A DNA stretch of 24,476 nucleotides, from NCBI GenBank assembly GCA_045530865.1, contig JAZSCX010000003.1:1-24476 (forward strand), in the 5' to 3' direction. A program made the translations under genes and the position numbers. Positions 1 through 6,512 of this stretch are shown here, piece by piece (position 1 is the first letter of the stretch; each line of letters starts with the position of its first letter). Origin of the DNA: Avoscillospira sp045530865 (lineage in GTDB: Bacteria > Bacillota > Clostridia > Oscillospirales > Oscillospiraceae). Below the pieces are notes generated by a model that made no database searches, had not been told where the DNA came from, and saw nothing but the letters and a program-made list of their open reading frames with translations.

Positions 1-510
1 CTCAACGCCCATGTGACCGGCGCCGATCTTACCCTTAAAGATGTGAGCGGGATCGATAACGCCCATGGAACCGGCATGACGATGGACAGGGCCGCCGCCG
101 TGGGTCATGGGGGTTCTGCCAGCATTCCAGCGCTTGATAACGCCGGTGTAGCCATGGCCCTTGGAGATACCGGTCACATCGACCTTGTCGCCAGCAGCGA
201 ACAGGTCAGCCTTGATCTCGTCGCCAACATTCATTTCAGCAGCCTTTTCCAGACGGAACTCTTTCAGAACCTTCTTGGGAGCGATGCCGGCCTTCTTCAG
301 GTGGCCCAGCTCAGGCTTGGTCAGCTTGGATTCCTTGACATCCTGGAAGCCCAGCTGCACGGCATTGTAGCCGTCGTTTTCGGTGGTCTTCTTCTGGACC
401 ACGACGCAAGGACCGGCCTCGATAACAGTTACGGGGATGACCTTGCCGCTTTCATCGAAAATCTGGGTCATGCCCACTTTTTTGCCGATGATTGCTTTCT
501 GCAGTTGCAT
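1..510 (-). CDS. rplC: 50S ribosomal protein L3, 3' part outside window
   Basis: Large-subunit protein L3 is a primary 23S rRNA binder needed early in 50S assembly. The reverse strand opens with MQLQKAIIGKKVGMTQIF, the typical L3 N-terminus, and continues through the conserved stretch KGHGYTGVIKRWNAGR and the histidine-rich THGGGPVHRHAGSMG segment near residue 140. 170 codons are visible, against about 210 in complete bacterial L3, so the C-terminus lies beyond base 1. The ATG at 508-510 is preceded by AGGAGG at 520-525, which fixes the start. It follows rpsJ as in the standard S10 operon, but the rpsJ-rplC gap is 127 nt, longer than I would expect for these genes. Confidence 0.97.
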   Translation of the reverse strand, partial: MQLQKAIIGKKVGMTQIFDESGKVIPVTVIEAGPCVVVQKKTTENDGYNAVQLGFQDVKESKLTKPELGHLKKAGIAPKKVLKEFRLEKAAEMNVGDEIKADLFAAGDKVDVTGISKGHGYTGVIKRWNAGRTPMTHGGGPVHRHAGSMGVIDPAHIFKGKIGAGHMGVE

Positions 511-618
511 TGTGTTTTTCCTCCTATTTTAGGTTATTGGTTGCAGGACGTAGCCATTGGGAGCTATTGGTCCGGCAACATGACCCGTCCGTCCTCTTAA
601 TGACGAACCGTGGCGGGC

Positions 619-645
619 AGCTGTAATTTGACGTGGATTACAGCT
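619..645 (-). promoter_or_regulatory. Hairpin spanning the rpsJ stop codon
   Basis: The nine bases AGCTGTAAT (minus strand, right arm 637-645) pair perfectly with ATTACAGCT (left arm 619-627) around a 9-nt loop. The rpsJ stop TAA (638-640) lies inside the stem. No T-run follows, so it does not look like an intrinsic terminator. It could be an RNA processing or stability element, or it could affect L3 translation; the function is unknown. Confidence 0.4.
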
Positions 646-949
646 TTATCTCAATCTCAACACCAGCGGGAAGATCGAGACTCATCAGAGCTTCCACGGT
701 CTTCTGGTTGGGGTTAAGGATATCGATCAGTCTCTTGTGGGTTCTGCGCTCGAACTGCTCACGGGAGTCCTTGTACTTGTGAACAGCGCGAAGGATGGTG
801 ACGACTTCCTTCTTGGTGGGCAGGGGGATGGGGCCGGAGACAGCAGCGCCGTTGCGCTTTGCGGTCTCGACAATCTTCTCTGCACTCTGGTCGATGAGCT
901 GATGATCATAAGCCTTCAGGCGAATTCTGATCATTTCCTGGTTTGCCAT
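638..949 (-). CDS. rpsJ: 30S ribosomal protein S10
   Basis: S10 (NusE) is a small-subunit head protein and also part of the NusB-NusE antitermination complex. The 103-aa product has the expected family length. It starts MANQEMIRIRLKAYDHQLID, contains SGPIPLPTKKEVVTILR in the loop region and RRTHKRLIDILNPNQKTVEAL in the C-terminal half, all diagnostic of S10. The start is ATG at 947-949, with AAGGAGG just upstream around 958-964. It is the first gene of the S10 operon; rplC follows in the same direction. Transcription probably starts near 1227 from the promoter at 1234-1262, giving a leader of roughly 275 nt. Confidence 0.98.
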   Translation of the reverse strand: MANQEMIRIRLKAYDHQLIDQSAEKIVETAKRNGAAVSGPIPLPTKKEVVTILRAVHKYKDSREQFERRTHKRLIDILNPNQKTVEALMSLDLPAGVEIEIKL

Positions 950-1227
950 TTGGTGTTTCCTCCTTGATTACGTACTCAGTCTGCGAGTCTGCTGGGTACG
1001 GTCGAGAACCTTTATCCGCTAGGCCGTGTGTATCATTCCCAGACACGGAAAAAGGCCGACATTTGTCGGCCGAACACTCCCGTTTTGCGGCGATATACGC
1101 ATAAATCCACCTGCAAAATCTCGGTTCTCAGCCGCCCGATGACCGGACATACTCTGTGGAAGTTACCGTCTTTTCGACGCAATCTCCCACTTCATCGCAT
1201 TTGCGCAAAGTTTTCCCAAACTCGCGC
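950..1227 (-). promoter_or_regulatory. Long 5' leader of the S10 ribosomal operon
   Basis: About 275 nt separate the predicted transcription start (near 1227) from the rpsJ ATG. The stretch has no convincing ORF. It holds a GC-rich hairpin followed by T5 at 1049-1071, and GC-rich flanks that could form alternative structures. In other bacteria S10 operons are often autoregulated through such leaders (L4 in E. coli). That this leader acts the same way is inference. Confidence 0.5.
1049..1071 (-). terminator. Attenuator-like hairpin in the rpsJ leader
   Basis: On the minus strand GGCCGAC (1065-1071), a 4-nt loop and GTCGGCC (1054-1060) form a perfect 7-bp stem, followed directly by TTTTT (1049-1053). 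It sits about 100 nt before rpsJ and after the promoter, which is the position for premature termination rather than for ending an upstream gene. The stem is short, so strength is uncertain. Confidence 0.5.
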
Positions 1228-1233
1228 CCCTAT

Positions 1234-1262
1234 ATCATACAAAAAAACCCCCTTGTTGTCAA
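1234..1262 (-). promoter_or_regulatory. Sigma-A promoter of the S10 operon
   Basis: The minus strand has TTGACA (1257-1262), a 17-bp spacer and TATGAT (1234-1239). This is a perfect -35 and a 5/6 -10 at optimal spacing, with an AT-rich segment above it (1263-1320) that could serve as an UP element. The nearest downstream gene is rpsJ. Confidence 0.85.
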
Positions 1263-1422
1263 GGAGATTTTCTCTTTTTTATATAATTTTTTTGAACTTT
1301 TTTCGGTCAAAACAGAGAATTTAACAATGCAAAGCGCCGATGGGCAAAACGCCGTGAAACGCGTTTCAGATGTATTCTCCATCTGTGCAATCCGCACAAG
1401 CCGACATCTGATCTCACTGTAA

Positions 1423-1449
1423 GGCGGCCAGAGGTCTGGCCGCCCTACC
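1423..1449 (-). repeat. Dispersed palindromic repeat, family A, copy 1
   Basis: GGCGGCCAG and CTGGCCGCC form a 9-bp stem with a 4-nt loop, with GGTAGG flanking on the minus strand. The same unit (core GTAGGGCGG...CCGCC) recurs at 6383-6408 and 13047-13072. There is no T-run, so it is a REP-like repeat rather than a clear terminator. It lies just past the end of proS. Confidence 0.75.
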
Positions 1450-1478
1450 TGTTCACTATTACCTATTACTTATTACTT
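1450..1478 (-). repeat. Dispersed AT-rich repeat, family D, touching the proS stop codon
   Basis: The plus strand reads GTTCACTATTACC followed by TATTACTTATTACTT, closely matching the inverted pair at 18161-18245. It overlaps the TAA stop of proS (1477-1479), so the repeat begins flush with the end of the gene. Confidence 0.65.
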
Positions 1479-2913
1479 AGTACGCCACGCCCCAGTAGAT
1501 GCTGTGTTTGGCGGGTTTGCCGCAGATGGGGCAGACATCGCCGAGGTGCTCCTGCTCCACTGGCATGCATCGGGAGGACATACCGGCCTCTTCCTTCATC
1601 TTCAGCTCGCATTCCAGCTCGCCGCACCACATGGTCTTGATGAAGCCGCCCTTTTCCTGCTGGATCTGCTTGGCCTCCTCCAGAGAATAGGCTTCGTAGA
1701 TGTTCTCGGTCAGGTTCTTCTTGGCCTTGTTGTACATTTCCACATGGGCCAGCTCCAGCTGCTCGGCAACGGCAGCTTCCAGCTCTGCCAGCGCCACCAC
1801 AGTCTTGACGCCGTCCACACGGCGGACCAGCACGCACTGACCGTTTTCCAGATCGCGGGGGCCGCACTCCACGCGCAGAGGCACACCCTTCATTTCGTAC
1901 TCGGCGCACTTCCAGCCCATGGACTGATCGGAGTCATCCAGCTTGACACGGAAGCCGGCTGCCACCAGACGGTCCTTCAGACCGTTGGCACCTTCCAGAA
2001 CGCCGGGCTTATGCTGGGCGATGGGCAGGACGATGACCTGAACGGGAGCGACCTTGGGAGGCAGAACCAGACCGTTGTTGTCGCCGTGGGTCATGATGAT
2101 GCCGCCGATCATGCGGGTGGACACACCCCAGGAGGTCTGATGGGGATGATGGAGGGTGTTGTCCTTGCCGGTGAAAGTGATATCAAAGGCGTTGGCAAAG
2201 CCGTCGCCGAAGTAGTGGGAAGTACCGGACTGCAGCGCCTTCTTATCGTGCATCATGCACTCGACGGTGTAGGTCTCTTCCGCGCCGTTGAACTTCTCCT
2301 TGTCGGTCTTTCGGCCCTTGATCACGGGCATGGCCAAGGTGTTCTCCAGGAAGTCGGCGTAGATGTTCAGCATCTGCATGGTTTCGCCGCGGGCCTCTTC
2401 CTCGGTGGCATGCATGGTGTGGCCTTCCTGCCACAGGAATTCCCGGTGACGCAGGAAGGGACGGGAGGTCTTTTCCCAGCGCAGGACGGAGCACCACTGG
2501 TTGTACAGCTTGGGTAGGTCGCGATGGGAGTGAATGACGTTCTTAAAATGCTCACAGAACAGGGTCTCGGAGGTGGGACGGATGCAGTAGCGCTCTTCCA
2601 GCTTGTCGCTGCCGCCGTAGGTGACCCATGCGCACTCGGGTGCAAAGCCTTCCACGTGATCCTTTTCCTTCTGCAGCAGGCTTTCGGGGATCAGCATGGG
2701 CATCATGACGTTTTCATGGCCGGTGGCCTTGAACATGCCGTCAAGCACCTTGGTGATATTCTCCCAAATGGCATAACCATAGGGACGGTAAATAAACATA
2801 CCCTTGATGGAGGAATAGTCAATCAGCTCTGCCTTTTTGCACACATCGGTGTACCACTGGGCAAAGTCGACCTCCATATCGGTGATCTGTTCCACTTTTT
2901 TCTCTTTTGCCAT
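1477..2913 (-). CDS. proS: Proline--tRNA ligase, eukaryote/archaeal-like (type 3)
   Basis: A cytosolic class II aminoacyl-tRNA synthetase that charges tRNA-Pro. The 478-aa protein has the short type-3 layout without the bacterial editing insertion. Visible signatures are the RPTSE substrate-binding motif, class II motif 2 (FLRHREFLWQEGHTMHA), motif 3 (GVSTRMIGG, then HGDNNGLVLPPKVAP), the anticodon-binding domain and a C-terminal zinc-type region with WCGELECE and CPICGKPAK, ending in the characteristic Tyr. The reading frame is open back to 3012, but ATG at 2911-2913 (MAKEKKVEQ) has AAGGAAGG upstream and agrees with the family N-terminus; the longer frame would run into the promoter. The promoter lies at 2962-2990 with a leader of only about 40 nt, too short for a T-box. 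Confidence 0.97.
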   Translation of the reverse strand: MAKEKKVEQITDMEVDFAQWYTDVCKKAELIDYSSIKGMFIYRPYGYAIWENITKVLDGMFKATGHENVMMPMLIPESLLQKEKDHVEGFAPECAWVTYGGSDKLEERYCIRPTSETLFCEHFKNVIHSHRDLPKLYNQWCSVLRWEKTSRPFLRHREFLWQEGHTMHATEEEARGETMQMLNIYADFLENTLAMPVIKGRKTDKEKFNGAEETYTVECMMHDKKALQSGTSHYFGDGFANAFDITFTGKDNTLHHPHQTSWGVSTRMIGGIIMTHGDNNGLVLPPKVAPVQVIVLPIAQHKPGVLEGANGLKDRLVAAGFRVKLDDSDQSMGWKCAEYEMKGVPLRVECGPRDLENGQCVLVRRVDGVKTVVALAELEAAVAEQLELAHVEMYNKAKKNLTENIYEAYSLEEAKQIQQEKGGFIKTMWCGELECELKMKEEAGMSSRCMPVEQEHLGDVCPICGKPAKHSIYWGVAY

Positions 2914-2961
2914 CTTTATTGCCTTCCTTTCGGAATAAGAATTCATTTTCCATAGTACAAA

Positions 2962-2990
2962 ATTATACGATATGCTACTAAGTTTGTCAA
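2962..2990 (-). promoter_or_regulatory. Sigma-A promoter of proS
   Basis: The minus strand has TTGACA (2985-2990), a 17-bp spacer and TATAAT (2962-2967), both perfect consensus hexamers. The predicted start near 2955 leaves a leader of about 42 nt before ATG 2913. Confidence 0.9.
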
Positions 2991-3040
2991 GGCAGAGAGA
3001 TTTCCCCAACATTTCTCATTTTTTGCAGAATATAAATAAC

Positions 3041-3077
3041 AAAAATCCTTCTGCACTTTTTGTACAGAAGGATTTTT
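3041..3077 (-). terminator. Bidirectional intrinsic terminator after the restriction gene
   Basis: AAAAATCCTTCTG (3041-3053) and CAGAAGGATTTTT (3065-3077) form a perfect 13-bp stem around an 11-nt loop, with A- and T-rich outer ends. It starts 5 nt past the nuclease stop codon and would insulate the proS promoter from the R-M cassette. Confidence 0.88.
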
Positions 3078-3081
3078 CTGA

Positions 3082-3750
3082 TTATATTTTTTGTAGTATC
3101 AATTCTTTAACTTCTTCGATTTCTAAAAGCTGTTCCACGAAATAATTTAGGTTCTCCTGCATGTCCCGTCTTCTTCGTTCAATAATTGCATCATAATCAA
3201 TCTGGAGAATTTGGCACAGCTCTCGTCCTGTCATAATGTTCTCTATTTCAAATCTATTTTTGAAACCCTCTTTAATGTGCTGTTTATCCTCTTGATTAAA
3301 ACTGCAAATATAATACTCCGTTACAAACGGTATCCTTGCTCCAAAGGAAGTAGAAAACTGTTCAAGATGCAGTTTTTCACCTTCACTTTTCTTTGTATCG
3401 AACATATCACCATCTTTTAATTCAATCACTTTACATATACGCCGACGTTCTACAATAAAAACAAGCAAATCAGGTTCTATCCCTGCCTGGGCATATCTAC
3501 TCTTCTTCAACACCTTTTTCTGGCAAAGAAAAACGCCATCTTCATGCAAACCATCAGTCACACTATCGATAAAGGAATCCAAATTATCAACAACATTTGT
3601 CATCGATACAATAATGCGCTCCAATTCTGAACCATTACTAATAACTGTCGATTGTATACGTGAAATAAGCTGACCAAGTTCACTATTGCCCAATACTCGC
3701 GTATAACCAGATCCACCATCTTGTCTGCCCTTTGCATCAGCTATTTTCAT
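3082..3750 (-). CDS. Type II restriction endonuclease, PD-(D/E)XK type
   Basis: Probable nuclease partner of the adjacent methyltransferase; I do not recognise the recognition-site family. The 222-aa protein shows a PD-(D/E)XK-like core: E-P-D at residues 92-94, a hydrophobic strand (LLVFIV), then VIELKDGD with E110 and K112, followed by a Lys-rich helix and a second mixed region (FVTEYYICSF). The N-terminal 80 residues look helical and could hold dimer or DNA contacts; the C-terminus is Arg/Glu-rich. The start ATG (3748-3750) overlaps the methyltransferase stop in an ATGA junction, so translation is probably coupled and the nuclease is made after the methylase. Base composition is clearly more AT-rich than the surrounding core genes, consistent with recent acquisition. 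The alternative is an uncharacterised nuclease with another role. Confidence 0.8.
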   Translation of the reverse strand: MKIADAKGRQDGGSGYTRVLGNSELGQLISRIQSTVISNGSELERIIVSMTNVVDNLDSFIDSVTDGLHEDGVFLCQKKVLKKSRYAQAGIEPDLLVFIVERRRICKVIELKDGDMFDTKKSEGEKLHLEQFSTSFGARIPFVTEYYICSFNQEDKQHIKEGFKNRFEIENIMTGRELCQILQIDYDAIIERRRRDMQENLNYFVEQLLEIEEVKELILQKI

Positions 3751-4439
3751 ATAGCAACCTCTTCTTCCTCTCCAAACTGAATGTCTCCACCAATAAAATT
3801 CCGATTACATAATTTACATGCTTCAAAAACAGAATATCCGCCAGATGCAGGATCACAAACAAAGTCTCCTTCATCGGTGGTTGCCAATATCAATTGTCTT
3901 TGTAATTCAATAGGCTTGGAATGCGGATGAACTTTGGGTGTTTTTTCATTCCAAACATCAGGAATATTGTGGATACTCCACGTCGCTTTTGCCAGTTGAG
4001 GCGCCTTTTGAAGCACAACCAAATACTCTGACTGTCTGCGAGTTCGATAGCCCATTCCCATTTTCATTTTGTTCCACGTGATCATGTCTACTGTATTGAT
4101 GGACATATCGCTGAACCACGGTCTCACACCTTCTACAAGGTGAAATTTATCAACCCACAAAAAAAGATATCCACTGGGAACCAAAACTCGCTCTATTTCT
4201 CTCAGAAACGCAACAATCGTTTCTTCTGTCATCTGAATCAATTCGCTTCTTTGCTTCCCTCTGCTCTTTCCCTCATTTCCATATTGCATCTTATCAAGAA
4301 CGCCTCTATACTGCGGATCAAAGAAAACAACTTTCAGGCTTTTGTCCTTAATTTGCTTCAGAAGTTCTATTCCGTCTATTAAATTTTTGTAATTTGGTCG
4401 AATAGTCGCTGCATTGAGCAAAATATCTGCAGAATACAT
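3747..4439 (-). CDS. Type II DNA methyltransferase, beta class (N6-A or N4-C)
   Basis: Transfers a methyl group from AdoMet to an exocyclic amino group, protecting sites from the neighbouring nuclease. In the 230-aa product catalytic motif IV comes first (FFDPQYRG, D41-Y44), a motif VIII-like YRTRRQSEYLVV is near residue 131, HPHSKPIELQ (motif X-like) near 171, and the AdoMet motif I equivalent (DPASGGYSVFEA) near 197. This order is that of the beta class. Motif IV is DPQY rather than the common DPPY, and motif I departs from FxGxG. The gap available for a target recognition domain is short. The frame is open to 4490, but ATG 4437-4439 follows GGGAGGT at 4444-4450 and lies downstream of the promoter at 4469-4497, so I use it. 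The stop overlaps the nuclease start by 4 nt. Confidence 0.9.
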   Translation of the reverse strand: MYSADILLNAATIRPNYKNLIDGIELLKQIKDKSLKVVFFDPQYRGVLDKMQYGNEGKSRGKQRSELIQMTEETIVAFLREIERVLVPSGYLFLWVDKFHLVEGVRPWFSDMSINTVDMITWNKMKMGMGYRTRRQSEYLVVLQKAPQLAKATWSIHNIPDVWNEKTPKVHPHSKPIELQRQLILATTDEGDFVCDPASGGYSVFEACKLCNRNFIGGDIQFGEEEEVAI

Positions 4440-4468
4440 CCTTACCTCCCAAAGATACCTTTTTGTTA

Positions 4469-4497
4469 ATTGTAACAGAACAACCAGCACATTTCAA
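4469..4497 (-). promoter_or_regulatory. Promoter of the restriction-modification cassette
   Basis: The minus strand has TTGAAA (4492-4497), a 17-bp spacer and TACAAT (4469-4474). It lies about 30 nt before the methyltransferase ATG. No control (C) protein gene is seen. Confidence 0.7.
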
Positions 4498-4524
4498 CAT
4501 AAAACGCCACATTCAGCAAATTAC

Positions 4525-4585
4525 GAGCTGCACCCCGTTTGTTAGACAAGTATAGTATACTTTACTAAGAAGCGGGGTGCAGTTC
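4525..4585. mobile_element. 61-bp palindrome resembling two fused IS3-family ends
   Basis: An almost perfect inverted repeat centred on base 4555. The outer arms are GAGCTGCACCCCG (4525-4537) and CGGGGTGCAGTTC (4573-4585), and pairing continues through the AAGTATA/TATACTT centre with only a few mismatches. From memory, TGNACTGCACCCC...TTAGACA is the kind of terminal repeat seen on IS3-family (IS150-like) elements. No transposase is present, and no clear target-site duplication is visible. It could be a MITE, a deletion remnant or a junction scar left by the arrival of the R-M cassette. Confidence 0.6.
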
Positions 4586-4640
4586 AACGCCATGCTGTGT
4601 AGTTTCTACCACTCGGCAGCCGGCCAGATGCGCTCCATGC

Positions 4641-4781
4641 GCGCTGGACAGTCTAACTCTCCGCGGTGTGGAAGACCATCTGCTGATCGCGCAGGCCGTT
4701 GCGGACGGTGACGGAAAACGCGCCGCAAACGCCATGGCCGAGCATCTGGAAAAGGACTATGCGGAATATCTGCAGGAGTAG
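4641..4781 (+). pseudogene. 3' stump of a GntR-family (FCD domain) regulator
   Basis: Plus-strand frame ending at TAG 4779-4781 encodes GVEDHLLIAQAVADGDGKRA followed by ANAMAEHLEKDYAEYLQE. This matches the last helices of FCD effector domains (an E-H-x-x-I-x-x-A-I-x-x-G-D/A-x-x-x-A pattern ending in the M-x-x-H-L helix). No start codon, DNA-binding domain or upstream FCD helices are present; the upstream frame runs into unrelated sequence and then the 61-bp palindrome. The real gene was probably truncated when the neighbouring DNA was inserted or deleted. The FCD assignment rests on about 38 residues, so moderate certainty. Confidence 0.55.
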
Positions 4782-4920
4782 ATCTCCTCATAGTAAAGCC
4801 GGAGGGAGATAGCGCTGCAATTACATCATAATTTCCGAAAACCGCCGACTTTCTCCCCCGCAGTATCCATCCCGCAGGCTTTTGCATAGGATGGGATACT
4901 TTCCGGAAAAGGAGTGTGCC

Positions 4921-5079
4921 ATGGAAGAATTTCTCATCTGTCTCGATCCGGCCACAGCCCGTTTCTATGACCGCATCGCCCAAACCGCCGAGCTGACCAC
5001 AGAGCAGGTACTGCAGGACGCCCTCTTCAAGCTGGCCGGGGAGCTTTCAATGGAGGCCCTGTCCAAAGCGAACCGCTGA
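4921..5079 (+). CDS. Small hypothetical protein, 52 aa
   Basis: I do not recognise this family. ATG 4921 has a good ribosome binding site (AAAAGGAG, about 4907-4914) and the frame codes for MEEFLICLDPATARFYDRIA, then an amphipathic stretch rich in Ala/Leu/Gln with TAELTTEQVLQDALFKLAGE. It is acidic, predicted mainly helical, and lacks a signal peptide or membrane segment. The LTTEQVLQDALFKLAGEL part could resemble the helix pair of ribbon-helix-helix proteins or antitoxin-like small proteins, but no basic strand is evident. It ends 68 nt before the serine dehydratase, whose likely promoter overlaps the gap, so it may be its own unit. Supported mainly by RBS and codon use. Confidence 0.55.
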   Translation: MEEFLICLDPATARFYDRIAQTAELTTEQVLQDALFKLAGELSMEALSKANR

Positions 5080-5084
5080 CCCCA

Positions 5085-5112
5085 TTGCAATCCCCGCAGG
5101 ATCTGATATAAT
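5085..5112 (+). promoter_or_regulatory. Probable promoter of the serine dehydratase gene
   Basis: TTGCAA (5085-5090), a 16-bp spacer and a perfect TATAAT (5107-5112), followed by an AT-rich run to the AAAGGAG site at 5133-5139. The -35 is only partly matching. Confidence 0.6.
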
Positions 5113-5147
5113 AAAGATACTATATATAATATAAAGGAGACTCTGCC

Positions 5148-6365
5148 ATGAAATCGATCCGGGATATCTATAAAATCGGCAAAGGCCCCTCCAGCTCTCA
5201 TACCATCGGCCCGGAGCGGGCAGCCACCCACTTCAAGGCCACCCATCCCGATGCGGAGGCCTTTCAGGTAGATCTGTTCGGCTCTCTGAGCAAAACCGGT
5301 AAGGGACACGGCACCGACCGGGTGCTTCTGGAAGTGCTCTCTCCCCTGCCCACGCAGATCGTGTTCCGCACCGATCTTCCTGCGGATGTGACCCACCCCA
5401 ACACCATGGACTTCTCCGCCATCAAAAACAGGCAGGTCTATGACACCCTGCGGGTGGAGAGCATTGGCGGCGGCGATATCCGTTTCGAAGGCCACGCTGC
5501 TGCCAAGCTGGCAGAGGTCTATCCCGAAAATTCCTTCGCGGAGGTGGAGCAGTTCTGCCGCTTCCGCGGACTGGATCTGGCGGAGTATGTGGAGATCAAC
5601 GAAGATGACGGAATCTGGGACTTCCTCGCGGAGATCTGGGCAGTGATGAAAAATTCTGTCCGGGAAGGTCTGGCTGCCGAGGGCATTCTGCCCGGCGGAC
5701 TGCGTGTGGAACGAAAGGCTAAGATCCTCTACGAGAATCCCGCTCCCAACGAAGTCCCGCAGGTGCGGGAATGCCGGATCATGTCGGCCTATGCCTTCGC
5801 CGTCAGCGAGCAGAATGCCGACTGCGGCACCATCGTCACCGCACCCACCTGCGGCGCCTGCGGCGTGCTGCCGGCCTGTCTGGTCTATGTACAGGAGCAG
5901 CGGGGTCTATCTGATGAAAAAATGCTTCGCGGACTGGCAGTTGCCGGTCTGATCGGCAATCTGATCAAGCGCAACGCCTCCATTTCCGGCGCGGAGTGCG
6001 GCTGTCAGGCAGAGATCGGCGCCGCCTGTTCCATGGCAGCCGCCGCCCTTACATATCTGTTTGGTCTGAACATGGCGCAGATCCAGTACGCCGCCGAGAT
6101 TGCGCTGGAGCACCACCTGGGCCTGACCTGCGACCCCATCTGCGGTCTGGTGCAGGTGCCCTGCATCGAGCGCAACGCCGTTGCAGCCCTTCGTGCCATG
6201 AATTCCTGCAACCTGGCCTATTTCCTGGCGGATACCCAGCGGATCTCCTTCGATATGGTGGTCAAAACCATGTACGAAACGGGCATCAGCATGAACCAGC
6301 GCTTCCGGGAGACCTCCGAAGGCGGCCTTGCAAAGATGTTCAGCCGCCGCCGCTTCGAAATCTGA
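5148..6365 (+). CDS. sdaA: L-serine ammonia-lyase (dehydratase), iron-sulfur, single chain
   Basis: Deaminates L-serine to pyruvate and ammonia using an oxygen-labile [4Fe-4S] cluster, feeding serine into fermentation. The 405-aa protein is a beta-alpha fusion. Residues 1 to about 150 carry the beta domain, beginning MKSIRDIYKIGKGPSSSHTI with the SSSHT-GP motif near 15-21 and GSLSKTGKGHGTD. The alpha domain carries the conserved cysteine segments TCGACGVLPA, the CGCQAEIGAA motif and CDPICGLVQVPCIERNA. The length is slightly shorter than the roughly 450-aa E. coli SdaA, as is common in Clostridia. ATG 5148 has AAAGGAG upstream. The downstream gap carries dispersed repeats rather than a clear T-tailed terminator. 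It stands alone between the small protein and the XdhC operon; serine is also made by serA in this window. Confidence 0.93.
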   Translation: MKSIRDIYKIGKGPSSSHTIGPERAATHFKATHPDAEAFQVDLFGSLSKTGKGHGTDRVLLEVLSPLPTQIVFRTDLPADVTHPNTMDFSAIKNRQVYDTLRVESIGGGDIRFEGHAAAKLAEVYPENSFAEVEQFCRFRGLDLAEYVEINEDDGIWDFLAEIWAVMKNSVREGLAAEGILPGGLRVERKAKILYENPAPNEVPQVRECRIMSAYAFAVSEQNADCGTIVTAPTCGACGVLPACLVYVQEQRGLSDEKMLRGLAVAGLIGNLIKRNASISGAECGCQAEIGAACSMAAAALTYLFGLNMAQIQYAAEIALEHHLGLTCDPICGLVQVPCIERNAVAALRAMNSCNLAYFLADTQRISFDMVVKTMYETGISMNQRFRETSEGGLAKMFSRRRFEI

Positions 6366-6382
6366 TTGTTGCTACACATCCT

Positions 6383-6408
6383 GTAGGGCGGCCAGACCCC
6401 TGGCCGCC
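6383..6408 (+). repeat. Dispersed palindromic repeat, family A, copy 2
   Basis: GTAGGGCGGCCAGAC followed by CCCTGGCCGCC, a stem GGCGGCCA/TGGCCGCC. It matches the copies at 1423-1449 (opposite strand) and 13047-13072 (opposite strand). It lies 17 nt after the serine dehydratase stop. Confidence 0.75.
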
Positions 6409-6412
6409 GCAA

Positions 6413-6512
6413 AGGCTCCCTCTTTGAGGGAGCTGGCCCCGCATCTTCAGGCGGGGTCTGCCGCCGTAATTACCACTGTTCGGCGGCTGGCAGGCGAAGC
6501 CTGACTGAGGGA
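6413..6512 (+). repeat. Dispersed repeat, family B, long copy
   Basis: Begins AGGCTCCCTCTTTGAGGGAG (a 7-bp stem-loop), followed by CTGGC and GC-rich hairpin arms, and ends GCCTGACTGAGGGAG. The same beginning (GGCTCCC...) and end (GCTGACTGAGGG) recur at 13110-13160 and 16499-16628, and in a diverged form at 16691-16795. Middles differ in length. Together with family A it fills the 199-nt gap; no clear promoter for the next operon is evident in it. Confidence 0.7.

Noticed and set aside
13..600. 195-codon plus-strand open frame
   Set aside because: It is the antisense of rplC and the rpsJ-rplC gap; no RBS and low-complexity His/Leu/Asp composition typical of a shadow frame.
1355..1368. Palindrome TGAAACGCGTTTCA considered as a CcpA cre site or LacI-type operator
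   Set aside because: The centre is GC rather than the CG of cre sites, and it lies about 95 bp upstream of the S10 promoter -35 with no catabolic gene nearby; left as an unexplained palindrome.
2914..2961. T-box riboswitch for proS
   Set aside because: The promoter leaves only about 42 nt of leader, and no T-box sequence or terminator is present.
4606..4983. 125-codon minus-strand open frame
   Set aside because: Crosses the GntR remnant and the small-protein gene on the opposite strand; no RBS or family similarity.
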